A DNA stretch of 64,000 nucleotides, from contig WTXG01000058.1 of assembly GCA_022496185.1 (NCBI GenBank), positions 62,001-126,000 of the forward strand, in the 5' to 3' direction. The first letter of the stretch is position 1, and the number at the start of each line of letters is the position of its first letter. The position numbers were made by a program, and so were the translations under genes. Positions 1 through 10,869 of the stretch are shown one piece after another. The stretch comes from Multifurca ochricompacta. Its lineage: Eukaryota > Basidiomycota > Agaricomycetes > Russulales > Russulaceae. The notes below the pieces were generated by a model, which was not told where the DNA came from, did not search any database, and saw only the letters and a list, made by a program, of their open reading frames with translations.

Positions 1-430
1 AGAAGCGGTTGCATCTTGCACGCATGCAAGCTGATATTGCACTGGGCCGTTCAGCTGTCAATTAACCTAGATACGATGCTTTTTTATGCCTTAATGTAAT
101 TGTGATCGCATTTAGATAACATAATTGATGAAATCAAAACGCGTCTCACATTTAATTAGATACTGAGTATATACATCTCAGATCGATCATGTGATCAAAT
201 CACATTCATTAACAAGCGAGACGTTTACTTTAATTTAGTAGCAATACTATAGTACATCTAAATTGTATATAAAGCCACTAAATCTGCTATAGATAGAGCA
301 GTTGCTATCGCATTATCGCGAGAATCTAAGTCTCTAAGCTAACAAGGTGAAATAGATAGTAGTATCGCAGTATCTAAAATATAAGCCTGCACCATGCCTG
401 TTTCTACACTACAGCATAAACTACATAAAA
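1..430. repeat. Fragment of an AT-rich repeat with long inverted arms
   Basis: AT-rich sequence with no credible ORF. The stretch around 100-260 (TGTGATCGCATTTAGATAA, then AAACGCGTCTCACATT and ATACTGAGTATATACATC) reappears at 20585-20720 and, reverse-complemented, at 20860-20980 and 50385-50575. It is therefore one arm of a dispersed repeat whose two arms are inverted relative to each other. The end of the element is outside the window or lost. The superfamily is not known. Confidence 0.55.
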
Positions 431-635
431 GGGGCTGTAGAATAGCCCTGATAAATCGTCCTGTTTGAGAAACATCCCCGTCTGTCGCTTCATTGCTCTA
501 AAACTCTTGCTCGCGCTACCCGCTCGACTCTATATTCTCTCTAGAATACTCCCAAGAATACACCTATTAATTGCTTTATCACTCTAAGCTTCTTGTTCAT
601 GCTGCCTTGCTCAACTTTATTTTCTCTAGTACTAC

Positions 636-800
636 CGTCTACTACCGTATACCGTAAACGGCCGTACCCGTACCCGTACCGTACCCGTCAGCGATCCAGT
701 GAGTACAAAAAACGGACGGTGGACGGGTCAGCTGTACCCGTCTTATTACCGTCAAATGGACGGCCGTCACCATAAAACGGATGGTGCGCAGCCCTATGAC
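636..800. repeat. CCGTAC/ACCCGT-rich repeat, possible hAT-type end
   Basis: A cluster of CCGTACCCGTACCCGTAC-like units and ACGG/CCGT motifs, finishing near 785-795 in a sequence that reads TAGGGCTGCGCACCATCC on the minus strand, which resembles a hAT terminal repeat. I do not find the opposite terminus or a target-site duplication, so this is at most a truncated end. Confidence 0.3.
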
Positions 801-1370
801 CTGGTACTGGTCAGGTGGTGAGGCAAGGGGGTTCAGGACCCCATCCATGAGGAGAGGCCCCCCAGTGCAAGGGGGGGCAACATAAGGAGGAGGGGGGGAA
901 GGCAGGACAATGCCTCCCAGAGGGGAGGGACAACGGAGGGGGTGGATGACATCAAGCTAGCCAACAACACTGGTATAGGGTGGTTGATGCCCCCAGACAT
1001 GAGGGCCAAGGATGGTAAGATCTGTCACTAAGGCAGGCAATGAGAGGACTAGGAAACTGATATTCACACTTCTAAGCTAGACTAAAGCACTCCAAAGTGA
1101 GCAAGGCTCAAGCTTAATGGTGGTGGTTTCAGACAAAGAGGGATGGATTATTGTACCACTACCACTTTAGGGATGTCAGCAGTGGGGGAGAGTTGGAAAG
1201 TTGGGTGAGCTCTCTGCATACCGGTATCTTGGTTCAACAGAGTTTGCCATTGTTTACTTTACATCACGTGTCAAACCGCTATCCCGGAACCTCTGTAGCG
1301 CTATCTTATTTCAATGTTTACTTTACATTGGCACAATCTGTTGGGCAAATTGCATTCACTCCTCCCAATA
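801..1370. other. No gene seen; purine-rich spacer
   Basis: Purine-rich spacer with G runs at 850-930. The short ORFs lack any recognisable domain. I see no RNA gene or complete element. Confidence 0.5.
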
Positions 1371-1379
1371 GTTTACAAC

Positions 1380-1580
1380 AATAAGTACAGCCCGGCCAAC
1401 AATCCAGATTTTCCCTCACGAGCATTCCGTCTGTGCAATAAAGTCGCAAATCCAGTTGGTGTATTGACGCAAATACGATATCTTGCCATCTTCTGCACCC
1501 ATGGACTAGCATGTGCCATTTCCATCAATAAAAAAGCAAACAATTCCAAAAAGGAGATTGTCGGGAAGCTTCTGTCAGTA
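1380..1580 (-). pseudogene. F-box gene fragment (N-terminal part)
   Basis: On the minus strand this reads the family pattern WKWHMLV, GCRRWQ, IVFAS, LDLRL and LDCWPG in order, preceded near 1575 by LPDNLLF, the degenerate first F-box helix. It stops after LDCWPG and carries no LRR-like region. The same fragment, further decayed, lies at 39570-39750 at the same position downstream of another array member. It therefore travelled with the duplicated unit and did not arise twice. Confidence 0.6.
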
Positions 1581-2021
1581 TGTCACATGTCTGTCAGTCT
1601 GGACTGCACCGTACGAGTGAGGAACTGTCGCGAGCGAAATTCATAGCGCAGTATAAGACATACATGGTTCCCTTACCGCAAATTTGGACAGCTTCAGTAT
1701 TGTAGATCTCAGAATTACCATCCGTTGGCATAGGCATAAAGGAGACTGGGAGGATGGATTCTGGACGATGCTATTGCTTTGCGGGTAAGAGGGTTAAGTC
1801 CGCGAATTCAAGCTTGAATTTAAGGAGTGCTCTAGCTACTTGGGCAAAAAGCCTAAAAACGAATTACGCGTTTACATCAGCATATCTCCATGTGCACTCT
1901 TCATTCCATGTGAGTGATAATTAAAATTACACAAAAGAAATTAGAGATGGACTATTACAGCGATCTCACATCAGAAGGACGAGGCCACCCAACAATGGCC
2001 GGACGGTACGTAACAGGCAGG

Positions 2022-3537
2022 TCATCGAAATCTACCAAATTGCCACAATGGGAGGTTTTCATAGCGCACATCTAAGGTAGGCTGATCGGGGAGCTGGCGT
2101 GCGGTGACGAACTTCTCAACAGGTGCTGATTTTTGAGAGCCCCAGAAACGAAGCAGCCGCAGTGCTGGTAACACTTCCATGACCGGGCCATCAGTAGCGT
2201 CTTCTAGCGCATGCGCAACGAATGGCCCCAGGTATTCAGAGACATCTAGGCTCCTCACAGCAGTGAAGGGGCGAAAGAACTCGAGCCACTCTGGGATACC
2301 TATCTCCTCTTGTCTCACTGGTTGGGGACCACATCCATGGATGTTGAGCTCTTCTACGCGAGAGAAGAGAGTGGAAGACTGGTTGCATATCTCTGCCATA
2401 GAAGAGACCTGCCAGTCGAGCGGTTTGCATGCGATCCGCAGCAATAGGCGCCCAGGAGTGTCCTTCCTTGCTGGCTGGATGAGGGTGATGGAGACGCCGT
2501 TCTCGAAAGATTTCAACGTCGCTTTGTCGAATCCCCTGAGCTTTTCTGTGCGGGAGATAAAGTGATGGAGTTGAGGGACATCAAAGATGAGCTGATTGAA
2601 TAATGTTACGTAGAAGTAGTCGAGCGCGGGGGTGTCAATACCGGCAACGACGTCTTCCAGGTACTCGCTGATGCCATGAAATGTGAATTCAGTGAGAGAG
2701 GAGAGGACGGCGCGTCTGAGTGGAGGTAGACTTCTCCGGTTTCGGCGGGAAGACGGAGAAGCGAACTCGATGTAAAGCGTTTCGAGCTGAGTCATCCCCG
2801 ACAGGCTCGTGACGAGCGATTCGGGCGAAAAGTACCCGGCGCTTGGAATTCTCAGAAGTTGAAGGACAACAAGATCCTTGGTCGACAACAGAAACTTCGG
2901 CAACATTGGAAAGGGAATTCCACTCAAGAAAAGAAACCGTAAGCGCGGTGCTGATTCACACAAAATTGTGCTGGGGAGGGCCGACAGTTCGCCTTCATCG
3001 AGGGACATGAGCCTAAAGTACTCGAGAGCCGGAAACGGTTGCTGCTTCAGAGCCGCCAACTTGTCAAATAGTGACTTTGTTAAAGCAAGTTGGATTTGAT
3101 ACGTGCGAGCAGGGTGTTCGAGCGCGGCGATGATATTATCTTCGTCTTTCAAAGCCGGAGGCGGGCGCCCCACGACCCCACCGTACTGTATGCTGATGGG
3201 CAACGCTGGCCAACAGTCCAGAGTTCTTCGAACAGGCGTTCCATATGTGCAGAGAAGTCGCAGGTCGAGACGACGGGGTGACGCGAAAATAACACATCGC
3301 CATCTTCTACACACGTGCATGAGCCTGTGCCATTCCCACATGTCGCCTATTGGGCCGTATGGAAAAGCTAAAAGCCGACAGTGATTAAATATTTCTAGGA
3401 GGACATCGTTGGGTAGCGAATTAATGGTCACGCATTCGTGATCCTCGCCAGTGCCTGTGGCCAGACTAGAGTCAGTGTTTGTTCCTGGCGCTGTGGATAT
3501 GGCGTACTGTTATCATGAAGAATGCTGCCACACCCAT
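2022..3537 (-). CDS. F-box-like/LRR-like protein, array member 1
   Basis: Presumed substrate adaptor of an SCF (Skp1-cullin-F-box) ubiquitin ligase; the target is unknown. The main exon (3443-2022) has no in-frame ATG at its 5' end: the first family-conserved codons read GAT-CAC-GAA-TGC-GTG. I predict exon 1 at 3537-3508 (MGVAAFFMIT), an intron at 3507-3444 (donor GTACGC, branch CACTGAC, acceptor GCGAG), and a protein of about 483 residues. Numbered from the GTG: first F-box helix 5-15 (SLPNDVLLEIF), second part 32-57 (WEWHRL, VCRRW, SPRRLDL), LDCWPALPI 71-79, DEDNIIAALEHPAR 96-109, degenerate leucine-rich region about 133-300, SEYLEDVVAGID 255-266, conserved C-terminal blocks CKPLDWQVSS 335-344 and EWLEFFRPFTAV 381-392. 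It ends in LPLWQFGRFR. The intron is 2 nt shorter than in its sisters. Family assignment is firm; the splice model is inference from paralogue comparison. Confidence 0.8.
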
Positions 3538-3774
3538 CAGTTTGTTTCTTTTTGACTTTAGAGGATAGACGGGGGATTGTGCCCTTGACCCTGGAGATGG
3601 CCCCAGTTGGGGAGAGTTTTAGAACACGAGGAGTAGCACGATTACGATTCAGAGATCTAGGGACGCCTTGTCAGCTCAGCTCTGGTTTCGCATCTATAGA
3701 ATTGTTCGGACGCACTTTTGGGAGCTCATTGATGGAACATGGAACCAAAGTGGACACGAGGCAGAGCACCAGCT

Positions 3775-3783
3775 CTTATATAC
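3775..3783 (-). promoter_or_regulatory. TATA box of array member 1
   Basis: Minus-strand GTATATAAG, about 240 bp upstream of the predicted ATG at 3537, in the array-wide context GCGCCCCCAAAC-TGTATATAAGAG. Confidence 0.55.
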
Positions 3784-3899
3784 AGTTTGGGGGCGCTTTT
3801 TTGTTGGAATAACCGCCGGGACATTGATACCGGAGATGGGGGCCCGGATAAACTATCAGTCTGTAGTAGAAGACTGAGCTAAGTCTTTGGGTAAGGACA

Positions 3900-4728
3900 A
3901 GGTAGGCCCCAACGCCAGTATCATTTTACCACAGAGAATGAGGAGAAATAATAATAGAAAACAACTCTACTCCCGCCACACAACCTCCACTGCTCTCAGG
4001 TGGGCAGTTGATCATGCCTTCGTGAGCGACCACACCCATACCAGACATCCCACGTGACCTCCTTCTCCCTTACACTGAATAGAACGCGGGTTCCTTGGCA
4101 TAGGATGTACGGCTGTGGCGGGGGCTATTCCCTCTTATCGAGCACAAAGGTTCATATGAAACGACGCATCCCGGAGGACAACCAGGGATTGAAGCGGGGC
4201 TTGACATGCGTCGCACCATGCTCACTCATTTTTTCACAGGATGGAAAATACAAGGGAGGGAAAAAAAATGGAATCAAACCTGTGGCGGGTCAAACTCAAC
4301 TGTGCCTAAAGCAGGAACAGGAACAAATAGACACATACAGACACAAATACAGCTGAGTTGAGGGGATGAGATGATGAGATGACGATCAACTCGCCGGTGC
4401 TGCTTGGAGTTCACTGTGGAAACGCAGCCTGAGGTAGCAAGATAAGTCTAGTCAAAACAACTACTTTGTAAGATACAGAAATATTATCCTTAAATACTGT
4501 AAGGAGTGTGCTGTGCTGTGATCATAAGAATTATATCTTAATCATAGTTAATCATAATGGAGTGTAAGTATCGTCTTGCACCGCCAACACTGGTCACCTC
4601 TGATCTGGTCCAGCCTACTCTGATCTGTTACGGGCTCAACAACTACAGTGTGGAATTTCCACATCAGGAAATTATAAAAATGCTAGCTAGGCAACATCCT
4701 AGATTTATAATCTCACGGGGTCCATAAC
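3900..4728. other. No gene seen; duplicated distal flank
   Basis: No convincing gene. 3890-4340 is homologous to 37390-37820 (both contain ACATCCCACGTGACCTC and later GAGCACAAARGTTCATATG), so the duplicated unit is longer for members 1 and 10 than for others. The rest is AT-rich spacer. Confidence 0.5.
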
Positions 4729-5291
4729 TAGTGTTCGCCACGGGTAACCCGCGGGTAAAAACACATGGACCCGTACCCGTACCCGTATGTACCCGGACCC
4801 TTACACCAAGGGTACGGGTTTGCCATACTACGGGTACAGGTACACCACGGGTCGTATACCTGCAGGTAAGGGTAGATATTTACATTTTAAGTCTGATAGC
4901 CTAGAATAACATTGTACTATTTAAGCTATAATCCATTCATCATCTGGCCATTCTTCATTGTTTTTGGTATCAGGTTGAGATGCTGCATACTTTAAATCAG
5001 CAGTCTCTACATAACTGGCCTTCATCCAAGCTCCCAAACATAGAAGAGCCTGAGTTGTATGCAATGGGACCACTGGGTCTGTATACAGTATCTACAATAC
5101 ATGTACTGTATAGTTTTTCTTGCTGCCCTCATTGCCACCCTTCCAATTTCAGCTTACCCGCTCTGGCGGGTAAGGGTTGGGTGTCTGCGGGTAGGGGTCA
5201 CATGAGGGGTATGAAGATGTGACCCCGACCCGTACCCGCATGTACCCTGACCACATACCCGGCGGGTTGCGCCTACCCGTAGCGAACACTA
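4729..5291. mobile_element. hAT-type MITE (ACCCGT family), complete
   Basis: A 563-bp non-autonomous element. Termini are TAGTGTTCGC and its exact inverse GCGAACACTA. It is flanked by a perfect 8-bp target-site duplication, TCCATAAC (4721-4728 and 5292-5299), the length typical of hAT transposition. Subterminal regions are packed with ACCCGT/ACGGGT units (4770-4870, 5155-5280), probable transposase-binding repeats. It encodes no transposase. It sits 69 bp upstream of the ATG at 5361, in the presumptive promoter of the plus-strand F-box gene. One truncated end of the same family is at 53196-53263. Confidence 0.85.
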
Positions 5292-5360
5292 TCCATAACT
5301 ACCGGCAAATCGGACCTCATCAACCCGACCCCTACCTGCTCCTCTCAACTTCCGATCCCG

Positions 5361-7442
5361 ATGAGTGACCCTTGTCATGGTTCAGGGAAGAGGGAGCAAA
5401 AAATCAAACGCCTCCGTCGTGGCGGTCCAGGTGGACGATGGGTACGAGGTATTGTATCTTCAATTCCGCCCAAACAGTCGCCAGGCTCACAAACTTTGTG
5501 CCACAAAGGCCCGACAACAATTGATACCCTCCCCGACGACGTCCTTCTAGAGATACTTGATTTGTATCGTCTGAATCCCACGACGACGACGCATTGGGAT
5601 CTCCATTGGAAATAGTGATGTTCCGGCCCGGCTTGGCCCAAAAGCCGCGGCTTTGGCTCGGCCTGAGGCGGCTCCGGCTTTCCTGAAGTCTGGGCCGAGC
5701 CAAAGCCGCCACAGACGGCTTGGCCCTGGCCCGGCTTGGCCCAAGCCGCGGCTTTTGGCAGAGAAAATTTTATGACATATAACTAGTAGTTATAGTTCAG
5801 CTAATCCAAATCTGACTTGGTGTGTTACGTATTGCAAAGCTATATCGAAGAAAAAGGTTGAAATGCCGTGATAAACATGATCACGTGACCCAAATCAACC
5901 ACTTTGTGATAAGATTTCTACTGATTTTGACGATTGCTAATGCATTTGTATGTGCTGTTGAAAGCCGCGGCCTGAGCCGGCGGCTTTGGCTTTTAGTTTC
6001 TCTGAGCCGGGCCAAAGCCCTTGCTGGGCCGTCACAACGGCCTGGCTTGGCCCGGCCCAAACAGGCCCGGCTTGGCCCGGCTTCCGGCTTTGAGCCGGGC
6101 CAGGCACATCACTAATTGGAAATGGCATACGTTCGCGCACGTGTGCCACAAATGGCGACGAGTCATATTCGCATCTCCGCGTCGTCTCGATCTCCAGCTT
6201 ATCTGCAAGCCAGGAACCCCAGTGAGGAGGAATCTGGATTGTTGGCCTGCTTTACCTGTCGTCATAGACTTCCGTGGCTCGACTTCTTCTGGATTTCTAC
6301 GCAGGGTTTTGGGGAGTGATGAAGATAATGTTGTTGCCGCTCTGGAACACCCTGGTCGCGTACGCGGGATCTACCTTGATGTGACGAGCTCTCTATTGCA
6401 AAAGATGGACGCAGTGATGCAAGGGCCCTTTATGGCACTGACATCTCTCTTGCTTTCATCAAAAGATCGGATTGTGCCTGTCCTTTCTGATGAGTTTCTG
6501 GGTGGATTCGCTCCAGGTTTACTCCATCTCTCCTTGAAAGGCATTTTATTTCCGGCATTACCGAAGCTCCTTTTGTCCACCAGTGCACTTTCCTCGCTTC
6601 GACTTGAAAGTCTACCTATAACTGGCTACATTTCACCCGAGGTGACGGTCGCTTGCTTATCTGCGTTGCCAAATCTCAAGACGTTTTCCATTAAATTCCT
6701 ATCCCCAACTCGCCCCAATCAAAGAAGCAGGCGTCTACCTCCACGAACACGCGTCGTTCTCCCTGCTCTCACCGAATTTTCCTTTCGTGGGGTCAGCCAG
6801 TATTTAGAAGATTTGGCTGTTCGAATCGATGCCCCTTTACTCTGCCAACTAGAAATAACTTTCTTTAACCAGCTCATCTTTGACATTCCACAACTCACCC
6901 AGTTCGTCAACCGCACCGATAGGCTCAGATCGCTCAGTCGAGCGTGTGTATATTTCTGGTTCCGTGGGCTCGGTGTCTCGACCCTCATTCGACCTATGGA
7001 TAAAGGCATCGAGAGATGGATTTCCTGGCTAATCTTATGCAAGCCGATAGATTGGCAAGTGTCGTCTATGGCCCAGATATTCCAGCAATCTCCCCCTCTT
7101 CACTCCAACATAGAAGAGCTCATATTCGCCGCTAACAGGACGCAACCAGGTTGGCAAGGTGACATAGATGTCATAGAATGGGTTGATCTTTTCCACCCAT
7201 TCTCCGCTGTAGAGAGGCTCCATGTAGCCGATGAACTGGGGCCTCAGATTGCGCGTTCTCTGGAAGAGGGGAGTAGGGACCCAATGATGGAAACGTTCCC
7301 GGAGTTACGGACACTTAACTTTGGGAGCCCTCCCGAGTCGACGTCTGTGGAACAGTTCATTACCACACGCGAGCTGTCAGACAACCCCGTGATTGTGTCA
7401 TATTCCTCAAAGAGTTGGACTCAGTGGTTTAAGTTCGACTAG
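5361..7442 (+). pseudogene. F-box-like gene interrupted by a MITE, plus strand
   Basis: The only plus-strand full-length family member. The 5' part (5361-5612) begins at ATG (MSDPCHGSG) and contains the F-box helix TLPDDVLLEIL; it stops at the TAG supplied by the MITE border. The 3' part (6115-7442) resumes with WKWHTFAHVCHKWRRVIF and contains LDLQLICKPGTPVRR, LDCWPALPVVID, DEDNVVAALEHPGR, FPALPKLLLST, ISPEVTVACLS, SQYLEDLAVRIDAP, CKPIDWQVSS and EWVDLFHPFSAV up to residue VSYSSKSWTQWFKFD. Removing the MITE and one 8-bp duplication joins HWDLHW to KWHTFAH in frame, so the insertion is recent relative to decay. An internal ATG at 6021, inside the MITE, opens a continuous 473-codon frame through the 3' part, lacking the F-box helix. 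The extreme N-terminus is uncertain: a second frame (KSNASVVAVQVDDG, 5396-5440) also looks coding. Confidence 0.8.
5613..6114. mobile_element. hAT-type MITE (AAGCCGCGGCTT family) inside an F-box gene
   Basis: A 502-bp element with inverted termini TAGTGATGT and ACATCACTA and a perfect 8-bp target-site duplication ATTGGAAA (5605-5612, 6115-6122). Both ends are GC-rich with repeated palindromic AAGCCGCGGCTT/GGCCCGGCTTGGCC motifs; the core is AT-rich. No transposase is encoded. A second copy, in inverse orientation and with its own duplication, lies at 38840-39240. Confidence 0.9.
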
Positions 7443-8510
7443 GACTTACTAGCTGTTACGTCGAGCCACCATTTCGACTTTCTTTATTTAATCAAATGAC
7501 CGATATTCCATGTGTTATTATCGTCGTCACACCTCGCAGCAGCCCTCACTCTGTCTGTACTATTATGCTTGATGTCATTCCTGGTCGATTGCAAATAAGG
7601 TTTTCAAGGTTGATCCCGAATGAGACGACGGCCGACCTCTCGTACATGATGCGATGGGTGAGATTCCAACTGCGAGAAACGATGGTGACAGAAATAGATA
7701 AAAAAGCGGAAGGCTATTAGCCTGAGTTGATTCCAGATCCGTGTTATTGCCAGATCCAGGAAACACGAGGACGAGTTCCTCTGCGGTGGCGAGTGCCATC
7801 CCAAGCATGCTACAGGTATGCTGCATCAGAAGCATACTTCTAGGGTACGTTGACCATATGATGGGAGAATTTCGAACGGAGGATACCCGTACTTGTTACG
7901 AATCCTTACAACACGTGCCTTTGAACACTAAGCTTCATTTCTTTCCTTTGTTCTATACTCTTCTACCTTTTCTACGTCATTGCTGGGCCGCGTCCTCAAT
8001 GCTCTCGACTCTCTGCTGTTCCATCATATTCTATTTGATAAGATTATGGGGGCCAGATAGGGAGGGGTACACGCGTGTAAATCTTTTTGCAAAGAAAAAG
8101 AATACAATACTCTCTTTAAATTCGTTATTCGCTTTTTCAAGCCTTTTCTATACAATTTACACTACAGTCAATTTCAATACGAGTATAAGAGTTTTGTAAA
8201 TAGGGGTTAGGTAGATGAGACATTTTATCTTGTGACTTCTCAATTTTGTCGCGCTTGTATCAGTTAGATGTTAGATAAAATAATCAAAATAAAATAAATG
8301 TTAATCTCTTGTGACTGTAAACTTTTAACCATAGAGTCTGTAGAATCAAATATGAAACGCAAACAAGATCGAAGTTCATCGCCCCTGAGGGGCGCGCCAA
8401 AAATTAATTGTTCTAGCCCAAAGCTAGAACTTTTGACGACTGTGGCGCGCTTTTGCGCTCCTCCAGGTCGTCGATGGATCGTAATCCATCACTATTACTT
8501 TTGAGCTCGT
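7443..8510. other. No gene seen; contains one compact hairpin
   Basis: Downstream region of the plus-strand F-box gene. The ORFs here (for example 7741-8199) have no recognisable domain and low-complexity composition. The only structure I see is a nested inverted repeat at 8392-8450: outer arms GCGCGCCA/TGGCGCGC and inner arms GTTCTAGC/GCTAGAAC. Confidence 0.5.
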
Positions 8511-8515
8511 TCCAG

Positions 8516-9040
8516 CTACGATAAAGCCATCTCTCTAGCTTGTATATGGCAGATAACTGTAACGGCGATAGTATGGAGAGAGTTGCGTAGGTGACTTGAA
8601 AATGACGCAGACGCGGAGCAGAAACTCAGAGAAATGTCTTGGGAAGTTTCAGCTGGAACTGCTTGTCTTCCGTGAGGATATAAGAGGTGGAGCTTGCGCA
8701 CACGGTCGGGATGCTGCTCCAATGTGAACAGTACACTTTTCTCGTCCCGACTACGAGGCAAAGGTGGAAAATAGGCCATCATCTCCCGAACTCGCAACAT
8801 GCGCTCCTCGAAATAGAGAAAACAAATGAGCTGGTACTAGTGATGGAATGAATACACGCAACAACTGTTCGTGGGTGCAGGAAGGCAGGTGGAGACGTAT
8901 CATTTGCGGACCAATGAACTGGGAATGTCAAAGATGAGCTGATTGAAGAATGCTATATCAAATGTTACAAGTGGTGATTCGAATAATGAATAATCATGTC
9001 TTTCAAATACTCGCTAACGCAGGGAGGACAACATCTGTTG
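8516..9040 (-). pseudogene. Decayed F-box gene fragment (middle part)
   Basis: On the minus strand 8800-8640 reads EKSVLFTLEQHPDRVRKLHLL, matching the family block around DEDNIIAALEHPAR and the strand after it. 8930-9030 matches, at the DNA level, the segment around the conserved FDVPQL/SEYLED region (ATGTCAAAGATGAGCTGATTGA; TTTCAAATACTCGCT). No F-box helix or C-terminal block remains, and the frame is broken. Confidence 0.5.
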
Positions 9041-9255
9041 ATGGAGGCGGACATCTGCCTCCTTAATTTTGATGGGGGCGACATGTCGAGGATGGGCAAC
9101 GCGGACATGTACCAGATGCCATTCAAGTACATCACCAAGCACAGTAGTAGCACACAGATACACATTAGCTGCTTGTGGGATGAATCCTAAATACACAATG
9201 GCAGGCTCACACCTGGAACATCCCTTAAATACTCCGAACTAAAACCAGTCCTCCT

Positions 9256-10783
9256 CTAGTCATCCTCACGATAATAAATTATGGGGTGGCCTAAGTTCCG
9301 ACCCGCGGTGATGAACCGTTCAACCGGGTACGTCGTGAGCGTGCCAGGGCTGTCGATCCGAAGCTCGGTCAAGGACGGTAAAATTCCCATCGCCGAGTCC
9401 TCATTCAGCTCGTCCTGAACAGCAGTGACATGGGGCCAAATATAATCGCATACAGTCAGGCTGTACACAGTGGGGAATAGACGCAACAAGTCGAGCCATT
9501 CCGGGACATCTTGCAAACTGAGTCGCTTATCACCATAGAGTCCGAGCTCTTGCAAATGGGAGCGGAGAGGAGACAATTGGTCGCATATCCGGATGGTACA
9601 GGAAAGATGCCGATCTCTTGGCAGGAATGGGATAGACAACGAAAACCATAAGATCAGATTTTTATCAGTCGAGCCCATGTCCATGTCGTGCCCGGTATTT
9701 GGAATATGAATGTCAAATGACAGGTAATCACGTATTTTGACCTTTTCCATGAGACAAATGAACTGCGAAAGTTGCAGAATGTCGAAGACAAGCTTGTCGA
9801 AGAATATTATACGCAATCCTTTGAGTAAGGGAGCATGGATCCGAGCTACGAGGTCCTCCAAGTACTCGCTAGTACCTTCAAATTTAAAATAGGTCAATGC
9901 AGGGAGGATGGCCCGTGTCAGTGAAGGTGAACGCTGATTCTTTGACCTGGGATGAGATGTCTTGGATTGAAATTCAATCCAAAGGTGATCGAGTTTGGAC
10001 ATCCCGGACAAGCAATTGGCCATTGCCTCTGAGGAAATACATCCACCGGTCAAAATTCCTCTAAGTTCAAGTCTGACAAGGCCATTGGCAGACAAAAGAA
10101 ACTTTGGTAACCCCGGAAATGGAATTGAATTCAAGGTCAACTCGCAAAGACGTGGTGCGAATCCACCCAAAAAGTTATCAGGAACAGGAAGAGCCCGCCA
10201 ATTCGATGAAAGATCAATCTTTTTCAGTTCTGGGAAAGGCTGCTGGATCAGAGTGCCCACTTTTCCCAATAGTGAATCTGTCAGATAAAGGGAAATCTCG
10301 AATATGCGACTGGGGCGCTCAAGTGCTGCCACAATGTTATCTTCTTCGTCATCCGCTAGACGGTATTTCTGACGGGACAAAGGACGGGATATGACGAGAG
10401 GCAATTCTGGCCAACAATCAAGAGACCTCCTCACGGGCTTTTCTGGTCTGCAGAGAAGTTGGAGATCCAGACGACGCGACGAGGAGAACACGACGTATCG
10501 CCATCTCCGGCATATGTGCACCAGTTTGTGCCATAGGTGTGGATGGTTGTAAGTGCGCAATCGATAAAAATAGAATATTTCCACGAGGACGTCGTCAGGG
10601 AGGACATGGATTGTTACTCTTTGGTGATGAATTTGGCCTGGATGACACAAGACGATGAGCTGCAGCAAGGCAAGGCAGGTGAGTGGTAAACATACGATGA
10701 TCCCGTTCTTCATCCATCCTTCCAGTATCACGAGTTACGAGGTCTCCTCCGTTCTCCGAATCATAATAAGAATCGCCACCCAT
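9256..10783 (-). CDS. Divergent F-box-like/LRR-like protein with one intron
   Basis: Same architecture as the array genes but clearly diverged. Exon 2 (10637-9256) holds VLPDDVLVEIF, WHKLVHICRRWRYVVF, LDLQLLCRPEKPVRR, LDCWPELPLVI, EEDNIVAALERPSR, FPGLPKFLLSANGL, ISSEAMANCLSGMSKL, SEYLEDLVARIHAPL and EWLDLLRLFPTV, and ends YYREDD. A canonical 58-nt intron (10695-10638: donor GTATGT, acceptor CATCCAG) joins it to exon 1, which reads MGGDSYYDSENGG then MDEERDH; the phase is maintained (1+2). I chose ATG 10783 because a TATA-like site lies at 10856-10863; an upstream ATG at 10858 is in frame too. Predicted 489 residues. It differs from the array genes in lacking the KSLFDKLAALKQQ block exactly (DSLLGKVGTLIQQ instead). 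Presumed SCF adaptor; substrate unknown. Confidence 0.78.
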
Positions 10784-10855
10784 TCGAAATATAGGGGTCC
10801 CTAAGGATGGATGGTCAGCGGACGCAAAGTAGACACTGGATGATATACAAATGCT

Positions 10856-10863
10856 CATATATA
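10856..10863 (-). promoter_or_regulatory. TATA-like site of the divergent F-box gene
   Basis: Minus-strand TATATATG, 73 bp upstream of ATG 10783. Weak evidence by itself. Confidence 0.35.
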
Positions 10864-10869
10864 CCTTGG

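Noticed and set aside
4760..5280. Regularly spaced ACCCGT repeats resembling a CRISPR-like array
   Set aside because: Units are 6 bp, irregular and confined to the subterminal parts of an element with exact inverted ends and an 8-bp duplication; this is a hAT MITE.
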